A DNA stretch of 40,795 bases, from positions 1-40,795 of the forward strand of contig CAMDGU010000025.1 in NCBI GenBank assembly GCA_945897885.1. The letters run 5' to 3'. Below are positions 32,908 to 40,795 of the stretch, one piece after another. The notes beneath the pieces were generated by a model that saw nothing but the letters and a program-made list of their open reading frames with translations, did no database searches and had not been told where the DNA came from. Both the position numbers and the translations under genes were made by a program. Position 1 is the first letter of the stretch. The number at the start of each line of letters is the position of its first letter. The stretch comes from Chitinophaga pinensis. Lineage in GTDB: Bacteria; Bacteroidota; Bacteroidia; NS11-12g; UBA9320.

Positions 32908-33794
32908 AATTTATCAATAAAATAAGCTAATAAAACTATAGGGTTGTAAATAATTGAATAAAACATTAATCGCTTTGCATCCTTTGTTTCACATGTTCTG
33001 TAAAGTTTTAAAGCTTGCAATGAAAGTAATATACCACATACTATAGCTATAAAAAGAGAAATGCTTCCTGAGACTCCAATAACAAAAGGGACAGCTGAAA
33101 TTGGAACTAATGCTAAAGTATATAACACCGTTAACAATGCTGATTTTTTATTACGACCATCACGGGAAGGCAATAGATTGTATCCGGCACGCTTATAATC
33201 TTCATCTAATATCCAGGCAATAGCCCAAAAATGGGGAAACTGCCAAATAAATTGTAAAGCAAATAATGTGATTCCTCCCATATCAATGGTTCCTCTTGCC
33301 GCTACCCAACCTAATAATGGTGGAATTGCTCCTGGGAATGCACCGACGAAGACTGCAAAGGATGAATATCGCTTTAAAGGCGTATAAATAAAAGCATATG
33401 AAACCAATGATGCGAAACCTAAAATAGCACTTAATTGATTTAGGTATGTGCCTAATATGTAGATACCTGTTATTCCTAAGAGAGTACAAAAAATTGAAGC
33501 TTCAAAAATCGACATGCGATTTGTGGCCAATGGTCGTTCATTGGTACGAAGCATTTTACTGTCAAAATCCTTCTCAATAATTTGATTAATACCATTCGCC
33601 GAACCTACCACCAAGAAACCTCCTATGGTTAAAGCCAAAACAGCATGTAGTTCAAATCCTTGAAATGCAATGAGGTAACCTAATACCGCAGATAAAACTA
33701 CCGTAAAGGTTAATCGCATTTTAAGTAACTGGTTGTAATCAACCAATTTGGCTTTAATACTTAATGAATTTGGTGCAGATATTGACTTTATCAT
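32904..33794 (-). CDS. cyoE: Protoheme IX farnesyltransferase (haem O synthase)
   Basis: The enzyme adds a farnesyl group to haem B to make haem O, the precursor of haem A for the oxidase. The 296-residue UbiA-family protein has about eight or nine membrane helices and the two prenyl-diphosphate binding motifs: NQIIEKDFDSKMLRTNERPL (~69-88) and DEDYKRAGYNLLPSRDG (~196-212). It lies between coxA and the subunit III genes. The symbol ctaB is also used. Confidence 0.93.
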   Translation of the reverse strand: MIKSISAPNSLSIKAKLVDYNQLLKMRLTFTVVLSAVLGYLIAFQGFELHAVLALTIGGFLVVGSANGINQIIEKDFDSKMLRTNERPLATNRMSIFEASIFCTLLGITGIYILGTYLNQLSAILGFASLVSYAFIYTPLKRYSSFAVFVGAFPGAIPPLLGWVAARGTIDMGGITLFALQFIWQFPHFWAIAWILDEDYKRAGYNLLPSRDGRNKKSALLTVLYTLALVPISAVPFVIGVSGSISLFIAIVCGILLSLQALKLYRTCETKDAKRLMFYSIIYNPIVLLAYFIDKL

Positions 33795-33815
33795 TAATTT
33801 GGCTGGAAGCCTTAT

Positions 33816-35720
33816 TTAGGCATTACGTAAACCTAACCATCTTAAAAGTAAAGCAGAAAAATGAACAACTTCTGGAGAATTTGTTTTTTCTGGCGTAACC
33901 GGTGCTGTTTGGCTATGAGCGATAGACTCCTCATTCCCTTTATCAGGAACCGTTTGAAGAACAAAATCGTCCTCATAATCAGGATGGCTATAATCATATG
34001 GCCAACGGTAAACTGTAGGAATAGCTCCGGGCCAGTTACCATGAATTCTTTCTACAGGTGCTGTCCATTCCAAGGTATTTGCCTTCCATGGATTTTGTTC
34101 TGATTTTTTACCAAAGAAAATACTACTGAAAAAATTATAAAGGAATAACAACTGAGCAGCGGCTCCTAAAATAGCTGCCATAGTGATTAAAACATTTACA
34201 TCATCCCAAACTCCAAACTCTGGTAAAACTGAGAATTGATAGTAACGGCGAGGTACACCGGCCAATCCGATAAAGTGCATTGGAAAAAACACCATGTATG
34301 CTGAAATAAAGGTTAACCAAAAATGCATATAGCCAAGTGTTTTATTCATGGTACGTCCGTACAAACGAGGATACCAGTGGTAAATACCAGCCATCATACC
34401 AAATATAGCAGCACATCCCATTACTAGATGGAAATGGGCTACAACAAAATAAGTATCGTGTAATTGAATATCTATTGCAGCATTTCCAAGGAAAATACCT
34501 GTTAAACCGCCACTAATAAAGAAAGAAACTAATCCTATAGCAAACATCATACCCGGTGTAAACTGAATATTACCTCTCCATAATGTCGCCAAATAATTGA
34601 ATGTCTTGACAGCTGATGGAACAGCGATAATGAGCGTAAATACCATAAATACTAATCCTAACAAAGGATTCATGCCTGTAACAAACATATGATGTCCCCA
34701 TACAATGAATGAAAGGAAAGCTATACCAATAATAGAAATAACCATAGCTGTGTAACCAAAAATTGGTTTACGAGCATTTACTGCTATGATTTCTGAGGTA
34801 ATTCCCAATGCAGGTAAAATGATAATATATACCTCAGGGTGACCTAAGAACCAAAATAAATGTTGGAATAATATTGGACTTCCACCACTATTGGCTAAAG
34901 CACCTTCCCCATTTAAAAATATATCACTTAAATAAAAACTTGTTCCAAAACTTCTGTCAAAAATCAAAAGTAATGAACCTCCCAATAACACGGGGAATGA
35001 TAACAAACCAAGAATAGCTGTGAAAAAGAATGCCCAAATTGTAAGTGGCATTCTATTCATTGACATCCCCTTAGTTCTCATATTTAATACTGTAGTAATA
35101 TAGTTGATACCACCCAATAAGGCCGAACCAATAAATAATACCATAGCAACAAGCCAAAGGGTCATACCAGCTCCCGAACCAGGCATTGCTTTAGGCAATG
35201 CACTTAGAGGAGGATATATTGTCCAACCACCGGATGCTGGTCCTGATTCAATAAAAACACTTATAGTTAGGACAACAGATGATGCAAGAAAAAACCAATA
35301 TGAAAGCATATTCATAAAAGGTGAAGCCATATCTCTGGCTCCTACTTGCAATGGAATTAATAAATTACTAAAAGTTCCACTTAATCCGGCTGTCAATACA
35401 AAAAATACCATGATTGTTCCATGAATGGTAACTAATCCCATATAAAAAGATGCATCCAACTTACCTCCTGGTGCCCATTTGCTTCCTAACAAAGTTTCCA
35501 AAATAGGAAAACTAGAATCAGGCCACGCTAACTGTAACCTGAATAATATCGACATTATCATTCCCAAACATCCCATTATTATACCAGTAATAAGGAATTG
35601 CTTTGAAATCATCTTATGGTCTTGAGAGAAAACATACTTAGTAAAGAAATTTTCTTTGTGGTGATGACCGTGATCATCATGACCATGCGCATTTGCGTTG
35701 TGTGTTGCTGTTTGGCTCAT
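33816..35720 (-). CDS. coxA: Cytochrome c oxidase subunit I (haem-copper oxidase)
   Basis: This 634-residue membrane protein is the catalytic subunit that reduces O2 and pumps protons. Haem and copper ligands are visible: H100 (haem a), H294 with cross-linked Tyr in GHPEVY (Y298), GHHMF (H343, H344; CuB), and HFH (H429 haem a3, H431 haem a). The N-terminus is His-rich (HNANAHGHDDHGHHHKENF), as seen in other Bacteroidota, and a ~70-residue soluble tail follows the last helix. It starts 9 bases after coxB. Confidence 0.96.
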   Translation of the reverse strand: MSQTATHNANAHGHDDHGHHHKENFFTKYVFSQDHKMISKQFLITGIIMGCLGMIMSILFRLQLAWPDSSFPILETLLGSKWAPGGKLDASFYMGLVTIHGTIMVFFVLTAGLSGTFSNLLIPLQVGARDMASPFMNMLSYWFFLASSVVLTISVFIESGPASGGWTIYPPLSALPKAMPGSGAGMTLWLVAMVLFIGSALLGGINYITTVLNMRTKGMSMNRMPLTIWAFFFTAILGLLSFPVLLGGSLLLIFDRSFGTSFYLSDIFLNGEGALANSGGSPILFQHLFWFLGHPEVYIIILPALGITSEIIAVNARKPIFGYTAMVISIIGIAFLSFIVWGHHMFVTGMNPLLGLVFMVFTLIIAVPSAVKTFNYLATLWRGNIQFTPGMMFAIGLVSFFISGGLTGIFLGNAAIDIQLHDTYFVVAHFHLVMGCAAIFGMMAGIYHWYPRLYGRTMNKTLGYMHFWLTFISAYMVFFPMHFIGLAGVPRRYYQFSVLPEFGVWDDVNVLITMAAILGAAAQLLFLYNFFSSIFFGKKSEQNPWKANTLEWTAPVERIHGNWPGAIPTVYRWPYDYSHPDYEDDFVLQTVPDKGNEESIAHSQTAPVTPEKTNSPEVVHFSALLLRWLGLRNA

Positions 35721-35729
35721 GCTTAAATT

Positions 35730-37502
35730 TTAATTTATAACTAATGTTTTTTGAGTTGTATCTTTTTTAATTACTTCTTCAGCCGGTGCTTCAGCTTTTT
35801 TTGTAAATGCACCTTCTTGGCTACTTATCCATTTCTTATAGTCGGCTTCCGTATCTACTACAATTTTTAGTTTCATATTAAAATGCGCTGCTCCACAAAT
35901 TTTCGCACATATCAACCAATATTCGAAGTCTGGTTTTTTTAATTTCTCCTTTTTATCTTTAGTCGTTTCAATTGCTTTAAATACCACTTCGGTAGCGAGA
36001 CCTGGAACTACATTTATTTGAGTTCTGAACATGGGGATATATGCTGAATGTAAGACATCTCTTCCTCTAAACTTAAAGGTTACAGTTTTATTAACTGGTA
36101 TATGAATTTCATTGTTTACAATTATATCGTCTAAACCTGTGTTATCATAAAATGCTTTTGCGTTTTCAGTTTCCAATGAAACCTTTATTCGGTTTATTTG
36201 AATTGTGCGGTTTGAAATCGTTTTTTCAAGGTCTGATTTTGCTGTTCCGTTTTCTATTTCAGCTATCTTATCTAAATGAACTTTGCGTTCTTCACCAACC
36301 AAACCTCCCAGAGTAGTTTTAAGTTCTTCCAATTTTTCAGGCAACTCTTTTTTCAGTTTTTCAAGGTCTTTTATATCTTGTTCTAATACTGGGATAAGAT
36401 TTTCTGCTCTGTCTTTTATTGCAACTCCTAGTAAATTATCATTTGAAATTAAATTCCAATTAGATTTACCAAGTTTACCATCATCACCAGGATAGCGAGC
36501 TGTCCAACCAAATTGGTATCCAAAAACTTCAACATTAAATTTATCTCTTTCAGGATTGTTGGTAATTCCTCTCCAAGTTTTTAATCCACCAATTACCAAT
36601 ACAGTTAATACCACTGCAGGAATAAGTGTCCATAATGCTTCAATCTTATTATTATGAGAATAGAAAAAAGCCTTTTTTCCTTTACGGCCTCTATATTTGT
36701 ATGCAAACCAAAATAATAAAAACTCAGTAACAACAAATACAAACCCTGTAAAAAATAAGGTTATGTCAAACATTTGGTCAAGTTTCCTTCCATGCTCGGT
36801 TGCTGCTTCGGGCAAAACTAATTTACCATGTACATAAAATTCCCAAACACAAACAATGAAACCAACTATCATAAATATTAAGAAAATAATGGCATTAATG
36901 TCGTTCCATTTTATAACATCTTTTCCCCTGATTGTTGATACCTGATCAATGATTTTAACAATCATAAACAGGATTACTCCAACCAACAAAAATAGAAATA
37001 TTAACACCCAATTAACTTTGCTAACTACTTGCGGATCAACAGGAGCGGCCACAACATCAGTTGCTCCCCCTGCTACTGGAACTGCTACTCCACCTCCAGC
37101 ACTTGCATCTTCAATATACATTACTAATGCAGCTACTTCGTCATCCTTTAAATCTGTAAAAGCTGACATAACAGCCTTATTGTTTGCCTCAAAAACTGCA
37201 ATGGCATCTTTATCTCCGCTCTTTCTTAAAGCTTCATTGTTCCTAATCCATTTGGTTAACCAATCATAAGTCCTGCGCTTATGAACATCTTTTAATGCAG
37301 GGCCTACCAATTTGTTATTAATGGCATGACAACTTTGACATTTCCCTTCAAAGAGGGTTTTACCAGCGGCGATGGTTGCATCGTCTACCGCCTTACCTGA
37401 AACACTTTCTTTGATAGCAGCCGCATTTGCGGAGCCAAAAAGTAAAATTGCTGAGGAAATAAAGAGTAATTTTTTGAGTTTTCCGGATAATGTTTTATTC
37501 AT
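35730..37502 (-). CDS. coxB: Cytochrome c oxidase subunit II with N-terminal cytochrome c domain
   Basis: This 590-residue protein combines a signal peptide (~1-28), a class I cytochrome c domain (~40-133; CQSCH at 55-59, axial Met near M112), a glycine/alanine-rich linker, four membrane helices (~163-185, 203-222, 246-268, 288-306) and a CuA cupredoxin domain. The CuA ligands are H485 (DVLHSAYIP), C532, C536, H540 and M543 (CAKICGAAHFNM); Lys534 stands where mitochondrial enzymes have Glu. A helical, coiled-coil-like insert (~366-450) interrupts the cupredoxin domain. The cytochrome c fusion at the N-terminus differs from the usual C-terminal caa3 arrangement. It is the first gene of the cox operon, with a TATTTTTG element at 37550-37557. 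Confidence 0.93.
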   Translation of the reverse strand: MNKTLSGKLKKLLFISSAILLFGSANAAAIKESVSGKAVDDATIAAGKTLFEGKCQSCHAINNKLVGPALKDVHKRRTYDWLTKWIRNNEALRKSGDKDAIAVFEANNKAVMSAFTDLKDDEVAALVMYIEDASAGGGVAVPVAGGATDVVAAPVDPQVVSKVNWVLIFLFLLVGVILFMIVKIIDQVSTIRGKDVIKWNDINAIIFLIFMIVGFIVCVWEFYVHGKLVLPEAATEHGRKLDQMFDITLFFTGFVFVVTEFLLFWFAYKYRGRKGKKAFFYSHNNKIEALWTLIPAVVLTVLVIGGLKTWRGITNNPERDKFNVEVFGYQFGWTARYPGDDGKLGKSNWNLISNDNLLGVAIKDRAENLIPVLEQDIKDLEKLKKELPEKLEELKTTLGGLVGEERKVHLDKIAEIENGTAKSDLEKTISNRTIQINRIKVSLETENAKAFYDNTGLDDIIVNNEIHIPVNKTVTFKFRGRDVLHSAYIPMFRTQINVVPGLATEVVFKAIETTKDKKEKLKKPDFEYWLICAKICGAAHFNMKLKIVVDTEADYKKWISSQEGAFTKKAEAPAEEVIKKDTTQKTLVIN

Positions 37503-37549
37503 CCTTATGGTGTTTTTGATTATGATTGTTGCTACGTTTGATTAAGTCG

Positions 37550-37557
37550 CAAAAATA
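37550..37557 (-). promoter_or_regulatory. Bacteroidota -7 element (TATTTTTG) for the cox operon
   Basis: The minus strand reads TATTTTTG then CGAC, an exact TAnnTTTG match 47 bases before the coxB ATG. It is the best promoter candidate for the eleven-gene cox operon, whose later gene junctions are all under 50 bases or overlapping. Confidence 0.5.
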
Positions 37558-37607
37558 TTTCTATTTTACATTATTTGAGGTGTCGTTAATAAATAATTTT
37601 CTAGCTA

Positions 37608-37636
37608 TTTTTATTTAGAATGGTTTTAAATAAAAA
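37608..37636. terminator. AT-only hairpin after the GT4 gene (possible terminator)
   Basis: TTTTTATTTA (37608-37617) pairs perfectly with TAAATAAAAA (37627-37636) around a 9-base loop. It lies 16 bases past the end of the glycosyltransferase gene. The stem contains no G-C pair, so it would be weak. Confidence 0.3.
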
Positions 37637-37651
37637 CATAACGAAAATCAT

Positions 37652-38806
37652 CTAATTGCTATATAAATCCATGTATCGGCTTATGCTTTCTTTGGGATTA
37701 AATGGCTTAAGAGCTTCCAAAATATGACCTTGCAAGTGTTGGTAAGTCTTTAATTCTGTTAATTGCAAAAGTTTTGAAGCCAAATCAGACACATTTTTAG
37801 GGTCACAAAGCAATCCTCCTCCTCCAGCAACTTCTTCCAAAGAACTTCCCTTTGATGTAAGGACCGGTTTCCCACTCCTAAAACTTTCTATAATGGGGAT
37901 GCCAAATCCTTCATATAATGAAGGATAAACTGTAGCATAACTTGCATGGTACAGATGGAATAAATCTTGGTCATTTACAAATTCCAAATGCTTTATCCTA
38001 GTATTCAATTTGAATTTATTTATAAAACCGTCTATTGCTTCACTATCCTTGCCCGATTTCCCAACTAAGAGTAAATCGTGTTCTATTTTACCTGCTATTT
38101 CAATAAATGCCTCTACTAATTTTAATTGATTCTTTCTTCCTCCAATTGCACCAACATTCAAAAAGAAAGGCTTTGTTAATCCATATTTTTGTTTCACCTC
38201 TTCTATCTTTTCAACATTAGCAGGTTTATAAAATTGTTCTGATGAATCTAAATAAATCACATTAATCTTTTCAGCCGGAACCCCATAAAAATCAACTATA
38301 CTTCTTTTGGTATGCTCACTTATGGCTACTATTTTATCTGCTCGTTCACAAGCGCTTTTAAACTTTCTGTCATAAATAACTCTGTCCATCGGGTTATAAT
38401 ATTCAGGATGAATTTTGAATATTAAATCATGAATGGTAACCACAGTTTTTATTCCGGTGGCTTCAATGCCAATAGGTAATTCATTACTCAAGCCATGATA
38501 TACTTGTATCCCATCCTTTAATAAATCTTTCTTTATTCCTTTACTTCGCCAAAAACCTTTAAATAAATTAGGTGGTAAATGTGTCTTAATATTTTCTCCC
38601 GAAAAATCCTTTTGAACATCAGAAGCATTGGTAGTGTATAGATGATATTCATTTTCTGGAAACTGCCTTTCTAACCCACTAACCAACCATCGGCTATAAT
38701 TTCCTAGTCCTGACTTGTTAAGAAAAAGTCGTTTGGCATCAAAGCCAATGTTTAAAGTTTTATATTCTTTGTTCAATGTTCTATTATTTAAAAGAAATTT
38801 TCTCAA
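37652..38806 (-). CDS. GT4-family glycosyltransferase
   Basis: This protein of up to 384 residues has the GT-B fold: 'NIGFDAKRLFLNKSGLGNYSRWLV' at the N-terminus, 'TVVTIHDLIFKIHPEYYN', 'FFLNVGAIGGRKNQLKLVEAF' and the donor motif SLYEGFGIPIIESFRSGKPVL. It resembles mannosyltransferase/WbaZ-like enzymes. There is no ATG near the start; TTG at 38806 overlaps the lipoprotein stop (TTGA), and TTG at 38776 is an alternative. Acceptor and sugar are unknown. Confidence 0.88.
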   Translation of the reverse strand: MRKFLLNNRTLNKEYKTLNIGFDAKRLFLNKSGLGNYSRWLVSGLERQFPENEYHLYTTNASDVQKDFSGENIKTHLPPNLFKGFWRSKGIKKDLLKDGIQVYHGLSNELPIGIEATGIKTVVTIHDLIFKIHPEYYNPMDRVIYDRKFKSACERADKIVAISEHTKRSIVDFYGVPAEKINVIYLDSSEQFYKPANVEKIEEVKQKYGLTKPFFLNVGAIGGRKNQLKLVEAFIEIAGKIEHDLLLVGKSGKDSEAIDGFINKFKLNTRIKHLEFVNDQDLFHLYHASYATVYPSLYEGFGIPIIESFRSGKPVLTSKGSSLEEVAGGGGLLCDPKNVSDLASKLLQLTELKTYQHLQGHILEALKPFNPKESISRYMDLYSN

Positions 38807-39498
38807 AAGGGTTTAAATCCAACGGGTAAAAAAATTCTTACTGGAGCTTTTTTGCCATTTTGTTCTCCGGGATGCCAATCAGGCATTTTTCCTAACATTT
38901 TTAAAAATTCCAATTCCATTGGGGTTATTGTACCTTTAATATAACTCTTAGAAATACATTCATTCCGAATCTTGCCAAAAGTGTCGATGACAAAACTTGC
39001 CTTAACCTTATATTGCGGATCATTATCTAATGGTTCAGGGTATTTAAAATTCTCGATAATATATTTTATCAACTCAGCTTCTCCTGTTCTATATACGGGC
39101 ATTTTATTGACAATTTTATAAACTTTTTGTCCTTCAATGGTGTCAATAGTTGGCTCGCAATCCGAATCATTATAAGCTATAAGATATTTGTAATCAAGCC
39201 TAATTTCTTCAGATTCAAATTTTCTATATTTCACTTCGGTTGATTTATAAAATTCCTTTTCAACCATAATTTTCAAAAGTCTGATAGCAAATAAACTTCT
39301 CGGACTTAAAAAATAGAAATGGCCTATTAAATCTGATAGCGCAGTTTCGTATGTTTTGGACTTATTATAAACCTTCGCTCCTATTACTGGTTTTCCAGAT
39401 TGCTTGTCTGAAATAGTTCCACTAATAGGCCGAAGGCTGAGACAACTATTTAAAATTAGAAGAGTAAAAACGAAACATGTAATTTTCTGTATGTTCAT
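38803..39498 (-). CDS. Lipoprotein with carboxypeptidase-like regulatory domain and TonB-like C-terminus
   Basis: From the ATG at 39498 the product is 231 residues, with a lipoprotein signal peptide (MNIQKITCFVFTLLILNSC; lipobox LNSC). A CarboxypepD_reg-like beta-sandwich follows (ISGTISDKQSGKPVIGAKV). The C-terminal ~90 residues have the TonB C-terminal pattern: 'YKVKASFVIDTFGKIRNECISKSYIKG', 'FLKMLGKMPDWHPGEQNGKKAPVRIFLPVGF'. The frame is open to 39540, but that extension lies within an inverted-repeat element. Lipid anchoring of a TonB-like domain is uncommon compared with the usual N-terminal membrane helix. The role is unknown. Confidence 0.8.
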   Translation of the reverse strand: MNIQKITCFVFTLLILNSCLSLRPISGTISDKQSGKPVIGAKVYNKSKTYETALSDLIGHFYFLSPRSLFAIRLLKIMVEKEFYKSTEVKYRKFESEEIRLDYKYLIAYNDSDCEPTIDTIEGQKVYKIVNKMPVYRTGEAELIKYIIENFKYPEPLDNDPQYKVKASFVIDTFGKIRNECISKSYIKGTITPMELEFLKMLGKMPDWHPGEQNGKKAPVRIFLPVGFKPF

Positions 39499-39528
39499 TC
39501 CCAATTTTAAAATTTTTATTTCACTCCT

Positions 39529-39619
39529 TTTGAACCACATAAAACATAGTAGGACATTCGAAACAACCTAGAATAAACTATGTGAGATACTATGTTCCTA
39601 TGATTCTATGTGGTTCAAA
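39529..39619. repeat. Intergenic inverted repeat (TTTGAACCACATA arms)
   Basis: TTTGAACCACATA (39529-39541) is perfectly repeated in inverse as TATGTGGTTCAAA (39607-39619). Between them are several copies of the words CATAG/CTATG. The first arm reaches into the open frame upstream of the lipoprotein ATG, which is one reason to place that start at 39498. The sequence resembles dispersed intergenic repeats of Bacteroidota genomes. Confidence 0.6.
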
Positions 39620-39641
39620 TTATTTTTTTATCACAATCCTT

Positions 39642-40457
39642 TTACACTGCCACATTATGTTCACGCAATGCATCATTCAATGAAGTCTTTAAATCTGTAC
39701 TTGCTTTACGTTGGCCAATAATTAATGCACATGGAACACCATATTCACCGGCAGCAAATTGCTTCATTTGAGTTCCTGGAATAACCACACTTCGCTCAGG
39801 CACATACCCTCTGTATTCTTTAGGTTCATTACCGGTTACATCAATAATTTTTGTACTCAAAGTCAAAGTAACCCCCGCTCCTAACACAGCTTCTTTCCCA
39901 ACTCTTACACCCTCAACAACAATGCATCTTGAACCAATAAAACAACCATCTTCAATAATTACTGGTGCCGCCTGAACAGGTTCTAAAACCCCTCCAATGC
40001 CTACGCCTCCACTTAAGTGAACATGCTTTCCTATTTGAGCACAACTGCCTACAGTAGCCCATGTATCCACCATTGTTCCGCTATCCACGTAAGCTCCAAT
40101 ATTTACATAACTTGGCATTAGAATAACGCCCGAAGCTATATAGGCTCCATGTCTAGCCACAGCATGAGGAACCACGCGAATTCCTAACTCGGAATAATGA
40201 TTTTTTAAAGGCATTTTATCATGAAATTCCATTGGACCAGCATGTGTGGTTTCCATCTTTTGGATAGGAAAATATAAAATTACAGCCTTCTTTAACCAAT
40301 CGTTCACCTTCCAGCCATCTGAAGTTGGCTCGGCTACACGCAGTTTTCCTTTATCTAAAAGTTCTATTACTACTCGAATATCTGCCTGAACGGTTAACTC
40401 GTTTAATAACTCGCGGTTGTCCCAAGCTTGCTCAATAGATTTTTGCAAATGTTCCAT
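39642..40457 (-). CDS. dapD: 2,3,4,5-tetrahydropyridine-2,6-dicarboxylate N-succinyltransferase
   Basis: DapD transfers succinyl from succinyl-CoA in the diaminopimelate branch that feeds lysine and peptidoglycan. The 271-residue protein has a helical N-domain (~1-100) and a left-handed beta-helix of hexapeptide repeats (~105-230): 'ARHGAYIASGVILMPSYVNIGAYVDSGTMVDTWATVGSCAQIG' and 'VIIEDGCFIGSRCIVVEGVRVGKEAVLGAGV'. The C-terminal part ends ...DALREHNVAV. The ATG at 40457 is preferred over a TTG at 40472. The conserved DTWATVGSCAQIG and GVGIGGVLEP segments are intact. Confidence 0.95.
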   Translation of the reverse strand: MEHLQKSIEQAWDNRELLNELTVQADIRVVIELLDKGKLRVAEPTSDGWKVNDWLKKAVILYFPIQKMETTHAGPMEFHDKMPLKNHYSELGIRVVPHAVARHGAYIASGVILMPSYVNIGAYVDSGTMVDTWATVGSCAQIGKHVHLSGGVGIGGVLEPVQAAPVIIEDGCFIGSRCIVVEGVRVGKEAVLGAGVTLTLSTKIIDVTGNEPKEYRGYVPERSVVIPGTQMKQFAAGEYGVPCALIIGQRKASTDLKTSLNDALREHNVAV

Positions 40458-40628
40458 AAATATATGGTGCAAACTTCCAACAATTTGAGACTATAAACAA
40501 CAAAGAATGGTTAATTATTAATGGTTAATTGAGAATTATTAAAGTTGAACGGTAACCAAATAAAAAATCGTTTAAGGTGTGAAATTAGGATGGTATAAAA
40601 TGATCTTATCTTTCATAGAATTACCCTA
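40458..40628. other. Intergenic region without a recognisable gene
   Basis: This AT-rich stretch holds two direct copies of AATGGTTAATT (40506-40516 and 40520-40530), and nothing else that I can support. TATCTTTC at 40607-40614 is a near match to the -7 consensus in front of the small frame that follows. Confidence 0.4.
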
Positions 40629-40742
40629 ATGAAAACTTTAAAATCAAGTCTGGTTATTACCATATTCTTGGATTTGTATATGACCAATTGTAATGCACCC
40701 AATTGCAACAAACCTGAGAACTATGTAAGTATTTCAAGTTAA
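40629..40742 (+). CDS. Possible small secreted or truncated lipoprotein-like peptide
   Basis: A 37-residue frame starts MKTLKSSLVITIFLDLYMTNC and ends at TAA 40740-40742. The beginning looks like a signal peptide with a lipobox-like cysteine (C21), but only 16 residues follow. It may be a small peptide, the remains of a lipoprotein gene, or chance. The window ends 53 bases later, so its context is unknown. Confidence 0.3.
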   Translation: MKTLKSSLVITIFLDLYMTNCNAPNCNKPENYVSISS

Positions 40743-40795
40743 AGTGTAAAATTTTATTTTTAAAGTAATAGCAACTTTGAAGCATAATAATTCAA

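Noticed and set aside
35642-35702. His-rich N-terminus of CoxA as a novel metal-binding module
   Set aside because: From memory, similar His-rich starts are common in CoxA of Bacteroidota, so it is not unusual here.

Overview
The window comes from a low-GC member of the Bacteroidota. The evidence is a type IX secretion (T9SS) type A sorting tail at the C-terminus of the first full gene, repeated TAnnTTTG promoter elements of the Bacteroidota sigma factor, few clear Shine-Dalgarno sequences, a Bacteroidota-style LptD, and a cox cluster with two subunit III genes, subunit IV, SCO and DUF420. An order or genus cannot be fixed from the sequence. Most of the window is ordinary chromosomal housekeeping DNA. 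No tRNA, rRNA, CRISPR array or insertion sequence was seen.

Layout. 1-2440: the end of an unknown gene, a bidirectional terminator, a T9SS-secreted beta-propeller protein and a small conserved protein. 2626-11499: an envelope block with a rhomboid protease, a zinc-dependent phospholipase C/nuclease-like protein, a class A penicillin-binding protein, LptD, an N-acetylmuramoyl-L-alanine amidase and an MCE/MlaD protein. 11507-13394: a small accessory patch with a RelE/ParE-type toxin-antitoxin pair and two tandem paralogous secreted proteins. 13424-21263: metabolic and stress genes (homogentisate dioxygenase, TPR lipoprotein, CDGSH iron-sulfur protein, two pirins, ABC-F ATPase, RibBA). 21315-28493: a glycosyltransferase, an outer-membrane barrel protein with an N-terminal membrane helix, an M16 peptidase and a GT39-like membrane glycosyltransferase. 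28610-37502: one long minus-strand cytochrome c oxidase operon. 37652-40457: a glycosyltransferase, a lipoprotein with a TonB-like C-terminus, and dapD.

The most unusual signal is the tandem pair at 12147-13394. The first gene carries a run of 6.75 CTAT units inside its signal peptide. Gain or loss of one unit brings a stop codon within about 20 codons. The second gene is frameshifted at a run of eight T, and one extra T restores a protein that aligns without gaps to its neighbour. Together they look like a pair of slippage-controlled (phase-variable) secreted proteins, one ON and one OFF in this sequence.

Other points of note: an in-frame TAA that appears to cut 33 residues off the rhomboid protein, next to a translationally coupled gene; a cytochrome c domain fused to the N-terminus of cytochrome oxidase subunit II; an FkbM-type methyltransferase embedded in the cox operon; a pirin with a twin-arginine-like export signal; and two intergenic inverted-repeat elements.

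How the genes work together: PBP1A, the amidase, LptD and the MCE protein build and maintain peptidoglycan and outer membrane, and DapD supplies the diaminopimelate precursor for peptidoglycan and lysine. The cox operon encodes the oxidase subunits (CoxB, CoxA, two subunit III, subunit IV), haem O synthesis (CyoE), copper delivery (SCO) and small membrane proteins of assembly type.
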